Both the position numbers and the translations under genes were made by a program. A DNA stretch of 7,448 nucleotides from Lamprobacter sp964516305 (GTDB lineage: Bacteria; Pseudomonadota; Gammaproteobacteria; Chromatiales; Chromatiaceae): the NCBI GenBank assembly GCA_964516305.1, contig CAZEZH010000145.1, forward strand, positions 1 to 7,448, read 5' to 3'. Under the pieces are notes generated by a model, which saw only the letters and a program-made list of their open reading frames with translations, had not been told where the DNA came from and made no database searches. Below, one piece after another: positions 1 through 7,448 of the stretch. Numbering within the stretch: the first letter of the stretch is position 1; each line of letters opens with the position of its first letter.

Positions 1-1002
1 GGTGTAATCAACCGCCCCCATGAAACCGAACAGTGATTTCCATTCATGCTGTCGGCCGATCTCCTCGCCAATCTCCTGCTCCAGTGCCTCGATGCGGTCG
101 TCGTCGAGGATGCCGCGCTCCTTGAGATGGCGCTGGAGGCGGCGCAGTGGCTCGCGCCGCTCCCATTCCTCGACCTCTTCGTCGCTGCGGTAGCGCGATG
201 GATCATCGGCTGTGGTGTGTACAGAGAGGCGGTAGGTGACACACTCGATCAGCGTCGGGCCACCGCCGCTGCGGGCCCGCTCGACGGCCTCACGGGCCGC
301 CGCCAGCACCGCCAGCAGATCGTTGCCGTCGACCTGGAGACCGGGCATCCCATAGGCGAGCGCCTTCTGGGCCAAGGTCTTGGAGTGGGTCTGGTCCTCG
401 CGCGGGATCGAGATGGCCCACTGGTTGTTCTGGCAGACGAATAGGGTCGGGGTCTCGAACACGCTGGCGAAGTTCAGCGCCTCGTGGAAGTCGCCTTCGG
501 AGGTCGCCCCATCGCCAAAGAACACCAGCGCGACCGCGTCGGTATCGCGGTAGCGGGCGGCATAGGCCAGCCCAACCGCATGCGGAATCTGCGTCGCGAC
601 TGGAATGGCGATCGGCAGGTCGTGGGCATCCTCGGCAATCGCCGCCCCCTCGTTGTAGCCGGCGTTGTAGAGCAGCAACGCCTTCAGCGGCGTGCCGCGC
701 CAGATCGATGCCGCAAACTCGCGGAACGACGGCACAAACCAGTCCTGCGCCTGCAGCGCCGCCATCACCCCGACCTGCGCCGCCTCCTGACCGGAGACCG
801 GGGCGAAGGTGCCGATCCGCCCCTGGCGCTGCAGGTTCAGCATCCGCTCGTCGAACCGCCGCGCTAGCAGCATCACCCGGTGCATCTGCTCGAGCTGCTC
901 GTCGGAGACGTCCGGCGCCAGCGCTTCATCGAGATGGCCGTCCTCATCGAGAACCGACAGGTACTCGACCTTGCAGCTTAGATCGATCTCTTCTCTCGGC
1001 AT
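1..1002 (-). CDS. pdhA: Pyruvate dehydrogenase-type E1 component, alpha subunit (partial, 3' end off the left edge)
   Basis: Translating the minus strand from the ATG at 1002 gives 334 uninterrupted codons that reach the window edge with no stop; the family is usually about 350-370 residues, so only a short C-terminus is missing. It is the alpha subunit of a heterotetrameric thiamine-diphosphate E1 that decarboxylates a 2-oxo acid, most likely pyruvate, and passes the acyl group to lipoyl-E2 in the cytoplasm. The thiamine-diphosphate motif is clear: GDG at 163-165 followed by NN at 192-193. The active-site loop reads HTTADDPSRYR from residue 262. The stretch QRQGRIGTFAP near 58-68 and VDGND near 224-228 are also typical. 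The beta subunit and E2 genes would be expected to the left, outside the window. The start at 1002 is chosen because a sigma-54 promoter match places the transcript start near 1028; upstream in-frame GTG and TTG codons are less likely. A branched-chain 2-oxoacid or acetoin E1-alpha is the alternative substrate assignment. Confidence 0.9.
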   Translation of the reverse strand, partial: MPREEIDLSCKVEYLSVLDEDGHLDEALAPDVSDEQLEQMHRVMLLARRFDERMLNLQRQGRIGTFAPVSGQEAAQVGVMAALQAQDWFVPSFREFAASIWRGTPLKALLLYNAGYNEGAAIAEDAHDLPIAIPVATQIPHAVGLAYAARYRDTDAVALVFFGDGATSEGDFHEALNFASVFETPTLFVCQNNQWAISIPREDQTHSKTLAQKALAYGMPGLQVDGNDLLAVLAAAREAVERARSGGGPTLIECVTYRLSVHTTADDPSRYRSDEEVEEWERREPLRRLQRHLKERGILDDDRIEALEQEIGEEIGRQHEWKSLFGFMGAVDYT

Positions 1003-1038
1003 GCCTAGACCCCCAGCCGTGACTTTCCTCACGTAGAG

Positions 1039-1054
1039 AGCAGGTTTCGTGCCA
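1039..1054 (-). promoter_or_regulatory. Sigma-54 (-24/-12) promoter for pdhA
   Basis: On the minus strand this reads TGGCACG-AAAC-CTGCT, matching the RpoN consensus TGGCACG-N4-TTGCW except for one base in the -12 element. The invariant GG (1053-1052) and GC (1041-1040) are ten bases apart, as required. The predicted transcript start is near 1028, giving a leader of about 26 bases before the pdhA ATG. That good fit to the gene start is independent support. Transcription would need an ATP-dependent enhancer-binding activator. Confidence 0.65.
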
Positions 1055-1131
1055 TCACGACCATGCCCCCGGCGGCTAGCTTCCCGTCGTTGCCGTGACA
1101 GCGGCCGCAAACACTCCTCCTAACGGTCATG

Positions 1132-1167
1132 GCTTGCGGCCACCCTCAGACGATGCAGCGCGCAAGC
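1132..1167. promoter_or_regulatory. Inverted repeat, candidate activator site for the pdhA promoter
   Basis: GCTTGCG at 1132-1138 is matched by CGCAAGC at 1161-1167, seven perfect base pairs with a 22-base spacer, so the half-site centres lie 29 bases apart. It sits roughly 100-140 bases upstream of the predicted pdhA transcript start, the usual place for a sigma-54 activator site. The role is inferred only from position and symmetry. Confidence 0.3.
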
Positions 1168-1235
1168 TTCACATTAACCTCGGCAAGGCTGGCTCGTTCT
1201 GCCCAGTGACGGTGGGTTTCCACCAACGTCGGGCC

Positions 1236-1259
1236 AGATGCACCATCAGATGCACCATC
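1236..1259. repeat. Perfect two-copy 12-bp tandem repeat with internal dyad; candidate activator site
   Basis: The 12-mer AGATGCACCATC occurs at 1236-1247 and again at 1248-1259. Each copy contains GATG-CAC-CATC, an inverted repeat with 4-bp arms. A second dyad, ATCCA-A-TGGAT, overlaps the end at 1257-1267, and GGTGG-GTTT-CCACC lies at 1211-1224. Together these fall about 80-136 bases upstream of the predicted transcript start at 1347, a typical distance for sigma-54 enhancer sites. The sequence is certain; the regulatory role is inference. Confidence 0.4.
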
Positions 1260-1320
1260 CAATGGATCGCGAGCGCCTCACAGGGCCAAGCGAACAGGCG
1301 AACGCATCGGTCCAGCTTTG

Positions 1321-1336
1321 TGGCACTAGGTTTGCT
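1321..1336 (+). promoter_or_regulatory. Sigma-54 (-24/-12) promoter for the DUF5335-like gene
   Basis: The sequence TGGCAC-TAGGT-TTGCT is a full match to the RpoN core TGGCAC-N5-TTGCW, with GG at 1322-1323 and GC at 1334-1335 ten bases apart. The predicted transcript start is near 1347, leaving a leader of about 75 bases to the ATG at 1422. No comparably good sigma-70 promoter was noticed in the region. The downstream ribosome-hibernation gene could be read from the same promoter, since no strong terminator is obvious between them. Confidence 0.7.
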
Positions 1337-1421
1337 GCATCGGATGCGCTGATGGGCAGTGACCTCCCCTCACTACTGAATGAACTCGACACTGTTGGAC
1401 CGACCTTGCGATGAGGCCCAG

Positions 1422-1913
1422 ATGACTGAAGTGGATCACCGTTTAGAGCGTATTCCGCGCCCACGATGGCAAGAGACCTGCGCGCGTTTTCTGAATCGAC
1501 ATCGTGGCTGGCTCCTGCACATCAGCGAGACGCCCGGTGGCGAAGACGCGGATCTCGAGGCTGGTATGCCATCCCATGCGCAATCCCGTGCGCAATCCCA
1601 TGCGCCATCCCATGCGCCATCCAAGAGGCCGCAGTCGAAGCCACAGTCGAGGGAATTGGTGAGCGATGTCGCACTGCACGATTTGGTGTTCACCGAGTCG
1701 GACGGAGCGCCGGAGCTGACGTTAGTCGTCGGTGACAGCGGCGGCAGCGAGACCAGCCTGAGCGTCCAGCCGCTGGCGATCATGCTCGAGCGCCAAGGCG
1801 ATGCCGACGCCGGCATCTGCTTCGAGCAACGAGACGGCAATCAGATCCGGGCGCTATTCCGAGTGCCGGCGTCACCGGAGGCGCTCGACGGACTCGCCGC
1901 TGGCGAGCTGTGA
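1422..1913 (+). CDS. DUF5335-like small protein with an internal tetrapeptide repeat
   Basis: This is a 163-residue soluble protein of unknown function. The opening (IPRPRW at 11-16, then FLNRHRGW at 23-30) and the closing pattern (GICFEQRDGNQIRALFR near 131-147, SPEALDG at 151-157) resemble DUF5335 proteins as I remember them; no search was run. Between the conserved N-terminal segment and the core lies a low-complexity stretch (residues about 50-78) made of S-H/R-A-P/Q tetrapeptides, which the family normally lacks. The start at 1422 is chosen over the in-frame ATG at 1380 because GAGG lies five bases before 1422 while nothing resembling a ribosome binding site precedes 1380, and because the family starts shortly before the IPRxxW motif. 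A sigma-54 promoter match lies upstream, and a ribosome-hibernation gene follows 169 bases downstream, suggesting a stress role. Confidence 0.75.
   Translation: MTEVDHRLERIPRPRWQETCARFLNRHRGWLLHISETPGGEDADLEAGMPSHAQSRAQSHAPSHAPSKRPQSKPQSRELVSDVALHDLVFTESDGAPELTLVVGDSGGSETSLSVQPLAIMLERQGDADAGICFEQRDGNQIRALFRVPASPEALDGLAAGEL
1571..1622 (+). repeat. 12-bp tandem repeat inside the DUF5335-like gene (about 4.3 copies)
   Basis: Four consecutive units of ATCCCATGCGC(A/C) occupy 1571-1582, 1583-1594, 1595-1606 and 1607-1618, with a partial fifth unit; only one internal transition and one last-base difference separate the copies. The array is in frame and encodes SHAQ, SRAQ, SHAP, SHAP. A degenerate continuation (SKRP, QSKP, QSRE) follows to about 1655, suggesting older copies that have drifted. 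Confidence 0.9.
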
Positions 1914-1947
1914 TTCCATTCGCACAGCGTGCAGAGGCGATTCTGGG

Positions 1948-1968
1948 CAAAATTGTTTTGTTGTTTGC
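1948..1968. promoter_or_regulatory. AT-rich palindromic patch upstream of the hibernation-factor gene
   Basis: In otherwise GC-rich DNA this patch reads CAAAA-TTG-TTTTG (1948-1960), followed by TTGTTTGC; GCAAA at 1947-1951 also pairs with TTTGC at 1964-1968. It may be a promoter or operator element for the gene at 2083, which otherwise lacks a recognisable promoter. No clear -35/-10 pair with correct spacing was found, and no sigma-54 match. Confidence 0.25.
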
Positions 1969-1984
1969 ACCCCATGCGGATAGA

Positions 1985-2024
1985 GGCTGCGGTCAGCCCT
2001 GCCCCGAGACGCTTCGCGCCTCGG
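1985..2024 (+). other. Two adjacent hairpins in the leader of the hibernation-factor gene
   Basis: GGCTG-CGGT-CAGCC (1985-1998) forms a 5-bp stem. Immediately after it, 2004-2012 pairs with 2016-2024 (CCGAGACGC with GCGCCTCGG), nine pairs with one mismatch around a three-base loop. No run of T follows, so this is not a standard intrinsic terminator. It could end DUF5335 transcription weakly, or act as a 5' leader structure for the gene at 2083. Confidence 0.35.
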
Positions 2025-2082
2025 CGGTCTCTCGCGTCCGCGCCCCGATCAACCGACTTGTCTGATCCTTGAGGAGGACCCG

Positions 2083-2712
2083 ATGCAGAAACCGCTAGAG
2101 CTCAACTACCACGACCTGCCTCGTTCGGAGTGGAGCGAGCAGCTCATCCGCGAGCGCGTCGACCGGCTCGAGCGCTACCACGACGATATCGTCTCCTGCA
2201 CGGTCATCGTCTCCAAGCCGCATAAGCATCAGCACAGCGGCAACCCTTATCGGGTCAGCATCGAGGTGCATCTGCCGCGCAACCGGCGCTTGGTGGTCAA
2301 CGAGGAGCCGGCAGTCGTCGAGCAGGAATCCAACCTGCGCACCGTCATCGAGGCCGCCTTCTCGGTCATGGAGCGACGTCTCCAATCGGCCGGCGAGCCA
2401 CGCCGGCGCGACGCGCTCAGACCCGCCGACGAGGAGCCACGAGGACTCATCGTGCGGCTCTTTCCCGATGAAGGTTACGGCTTTCTGCGCACGCCCTATG
2501 GCGAAGAGCACTATTTCCATCGCAACAGCGTGCTCCACGACGATTTCGACCGGCTCGCGGTCGGTACCGAGGTGCGCTTCGAGCCGGAGATGGGCGACGC
2601 CGGGCCACAGGCGAGCAGTGTTCAGATCGTCAACAAGCCTGGAGCCCGCGAGACCGAAGACACCCAGGCTCGGGAGGACGTCCCGGCTGAGTGGCGTAAT
2701 ACCGCCAGCTGA
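2083..2712 (+). CDS. HPF/RaiA-type ribosome-associated protein fused to a cold-shock domain
   Basis: A 209-residue cytoplasmic protein with two domains. Residues 1-105 resemble the HPF/RaiA (sigma-54 modulation/ribosome hibernation) fold: an opening beta strand (LELNYHDLP), a helix (LIRERVDRLERY), strands SCTVIVSKPH and YRVSIEVHLP, and a final helix (LRTVIEAAFSVMERRL). Residues about 120-184 form a cold-shock domain with RNP1-like GYGFLRT at 131-137 and RNP2-like HYFHRNS at 143-149. Members of the HPF family bind the 30S decoding region and silence or protect ribosomes in stationary phase; the cold-shock domain would add RNA binding. The C-terminal 25 residues are acidic and probably disordered. 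GAGGAGG at 2071-2077, five bases before the ATG, is a strong ribosome binding site. Such fusions are known in proteobacteria. Substrate details are inferred. The gene may be co-transcribed with pcm. Confidence 0.85.
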   Translation: MQKPLELNYHDLPRSEWSEQLIRERVDRLERYHDDIVSCTVIVSKPHKHQHSGNPYRVSIEVHLPRNRRLVVNEEPAVVEQESNLRTVIEAAFSVMERRLQSAGEPRRRDALRPADEEPRGLIVRLFPDEGYGFLRTPYGEEHYFHRNSVLHDDFDRLAVGTEVRFEPEMGDAGPQASSVQIVNKPGARETEDTQAREDVPAEWRNTAS

Positions 2713-2829
2713 GATGGGATCGAGCGTCAAGGTCTGGTTGGATCAAGCGAGTCAACCGAACGACACGCAAGCTGCTTCCCGTCAGTCAGCGTTATCAAGC
2801 ATCAGCCTAATCCCCTGGAGGCCATTGTG

Positions 2830-3531
2830 ATGAGTCCCGCCTCACCAACCGACAGCGATCCTTTTGCCCAGGCACGCGCGTTGCTGATCGACGAGATCCA
2901 GCGCGAGCTGGCCGAGACCCGCGCCTATCTGGGAACGGAGCCGCTCGATCCGCGCGTGCTCGACGCCGTCGTTCGAGTACCGCGAGAGCACTTCGTGCCG
3001 CCGGGCCTGAGTGAGCACGCGTACCGAAATAGCCCATTGCCGATCGGCAACGGCCAGACCATCTCCCAGCCCTACATCGTCGCGGTGATGAGCCACTGCT
3101 TGCGGCTGCCGCCTGATGGGGGTCGCGTCTACGAACTGGGGACTGGCTCAGGCTATCAGGCGGCGGTGCTCGGTGCGATGGGCGCCGAGGTCTACAGTGT
3201 CGAGATTCAGCCCGAGCTATCCGCTCGGGCCAAGACTCTGCTCGCCGAACTCGGCTTCGAACGCGTCCATGTGCGGACCGGCGACGGCTATCTCGGCTGG
3301 CCGGAGGCGGCGCTGTTCGACGCCATCATCATTACCGCCGCCGGCCCTGAGGTTCCGCAGCCGCTGGTGGATCAGCTAAAGGTCGGGGGCAGGATAGTGA
3401 TGCCACTCGGTTCGACCGGCGGCGACCAGAGCCTGGTGGTGCTCAGCAAACAGCCAGACGGAACGCTCGAGCAACGCGAGCTGCTTCCGGTCCGCTTCGT
3501 GCCGATCACCCGCGATCGCATCGATGCTTGA
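2830..3531 (+). CDS. pcm: Protein-L-isoaspartate O-methyltransferase
   Basis: This 233-residue enzyme uses S-adenosylmethionine to methylate L-isoaspartyl residues that form in ageing proteins, starting their repair to aspartate. Family landmarks are all present: DPRVLDAVVRVPREHFVP (40-57), the substrate-site segment PIGNGQTISQPYIVA (71-85), SAM motif I ELGTGSGYQAAVL (102-114), acidic VEIQPEL (124-130), GDGYLGWPEAALFDAIIITAA (151-171), GGRIVMPLG (186-194) and the C-terminal VRFVPITRD (221-229). Length is normal. TGGAGG at 2816-2821 sits eight bases before the ATG at 2830, so this start is preferred to the GTG three bases earlier. A 117-base gap with no obvious terminator separates it from the hibernation-factor gene, so the two may share a transcript. 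It converges with treS-mak. Confidence 0.92.
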   Translation: MSPASPTDSDPFAQARALLIDEIQRELAETRAYLGTEPLDPRVLDAVVRVPREHFVPPGLSEHAYRNSPLPIGNGQTISQPYIVAVMSHCLRLPPDGGRVYELGTGSGYQAAVLGAMGAEVYSVEIQPELSARAKTLLAELGFERVHVRTGDGYLGWPEAALFDAIIITAAGPEVPQPLVDQLKVGGRIVMPLGSTGGDQSLVVLSKQPDGTLEQRELLPVRFVPITRDRIDA

Positions 3532-3551
3532 GCCTCCTTCGCTTGGCTCAA
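3528..3551. terminator. Hairpin between the convergent pcm and treS-mak genes
   Basis: TTGAGCC (3528-3534) pairs perfectly with GGCTCAA (3545-3551) around a ten-base loop, and the pcm stop codon lies inside the left arm. There is no run of T on either side, so it is at best a weak or factor-assisted terminator. An 8-bp palindrome CCTTAAGG follows at 3573-3580. The 89-base gap contains nothing else recognisable. Confidence 0.4.
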
Positions 3552-3620
3552 TAGCGTTGACTCCAACTATCCCCTTAAGGCGGTTTCAAGGTTACGATGC
3601 CGCGCGATTGTTGATACCGG

Positions 3621-7358
<3,738 letters not shown>

Positions 7359-7448
7359 AAGGATGCGGGTCAGCCTCTGCGTTGATCATGCGTTTGGGTC
7401 GCAGGCGTTGGCGGAGGACTCGAAGGGCTTGGATCAGGGTTGTACCAG
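7359..7448 (-). other. Upstream flank of treS, possibly the 3' end of another gene
   Basis: On the minus strand one frame is open from the window edge to a TGA at 7353-7351, so it would overlap the treS start by eight bases (ATGCCTGA). Its end reads TLIQALRVLRQRLRPKRMI and then NAEADPHPYA. A second frame ends at 7372-7370 and is proline-rich. The overlap, and the lack of a ribosome binding site before treS, favour a translationally coupled upstream gene, perhaps another glycogen/trehalose enzyme, but 90 bases are too few to identify it. Confidence 0.25.

Larger units (their letters stand above)
1003..1421. other. Divergent intergenic regulatory region
   Basis: These 419 bases separate pdhA (leftward) from the DUF5335-like gene (rightward). 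I find no convincing gene here. An 85-codon open frame at 1095-1352 and a 72-codon minus frame at 1246-1464 have no recognisable protein character and no ribosome binding site. What the region does hold is two outward-facing sigma-54 promoter matches, a 7-bp inverted repeat (GCTTGCG at 1132-1138, CGCAAGC at 1161-1167), a small dyad at 1211-1224, a perfect two-copy 12-bp tandem repeat at 1236-1259, and a dyad ATCCA-A-TGGAT at 1257-1267. This looks like a shared control region. Confidence 0.7.

Noticed and set aside
46..1036. Several plus-strand frames in the first kilobase
   Set aside because: All are antisense to pdhA, which reads through the whole interval on the minus strand with clear thiamine-diphosphate motifs.
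1003..1110. Upstream TTG start for pdhA at 1110, in frame and preceded by AGGAGG (1121-1116), adding 36 residues
   Set aside because: The frame is open and the ribosome binding site looks good, but it lies upstream of the predicted sigma-54 transcript start (about 1028), and the added residues are arginine-rich and unlike the family N-terminus as I know it.
1095..1352. 85-codon plus-strand frame in the intergenic region
   Set aside because: No ribosome binding site and no recognisable protein features; it overlaps the predicted sigma-54 promoter and its dyads.
1380..1421. Earlier ATG at 1380 for the DUF5335-like gene
   Set aside because: No ribosome binding site precedes it, the 14 extra residues show no family pattern, and the ATG at 1422 has GAGG at proper spacing.
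2095..2730. Minus-strand 211-codon frame opposite the HPF-cold-shock gene
   Set aside because: Antisense shadow of a gene with two recognisable domains and a strong ribosome binding site.

Overview
This 7.4 kb stretch is GC-rich and tightly packed, and it reads as chromosome of a gammaproteobacterium. The style of the E1-alpha, TreS-maltokinase and HPF/cold-shock proteins suggests a purple-sulfur-type lineage (Chromatiaceae or relatives). That placement is an inference from remembered protein style, not from a search. No rRNA, tRNA, insertion sequence, phage gene or CRISPR array is visible.

Layout: (1) 1-1002, minus strand, running off the left edge: pyruvate dehydrogenase-type E1 component alpha subunit (pdhA). 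(2) 1003-1421: a 419-bp divergent intergenic region with two sigma-54 (-24/-12) promoter matches pointing away from each other, one toward pdhA (1039-1054) and one toward the small gene on the right (1321-1336), with several inverted repeats between them. (3) 1422-1913, plus: a small DUF5335-like protein interrupted by a tetrapeptide (12-bp) tandem repeat. (4) 2083-2712, plus: a ribosome hibernation/RaiA domain fused to a cold-shock domain. (5) 2830-3531, plus: protein-L-isoaspartate O-methyltransferase (pcm). (6) 3621-7358, minus, convergent with pcm: a 1245-residue trehalose synthase fused to a maltokinase-like domain (treS-mak). (7) 7359-7448: upstream flank of treS, probably the end of another gene.

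The plus-strand genes fit stationary-phase or stress maintenance: ribosome protection, protein repair and a small protein of unknown role. treS-mak belongs to trehalose/maltose/glycogen metabolism, and pdhA feeds pyruvate into acetyl-CoA. The paired sigma-54 promoters suggest that pdhA and the DUF5335 gene are switched on together by an RpoN-dependent activator.

The two most unusual points are these. The maltokinase half of TreS-Mak has an intact TreS partner but altered kinase signature residues, and it carries several in-frame tandem-repeat insertions placed close to kinase landmarks. Similar 12-bp repeat expansions also occur in the DUF5335 gene, and a two-copy 12-bp repeat occurs in the intergenic region, so short-tandem-repeat growth seems to be a habit of this genome. 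I see no clear evidence of a wholly new multi-gene system.
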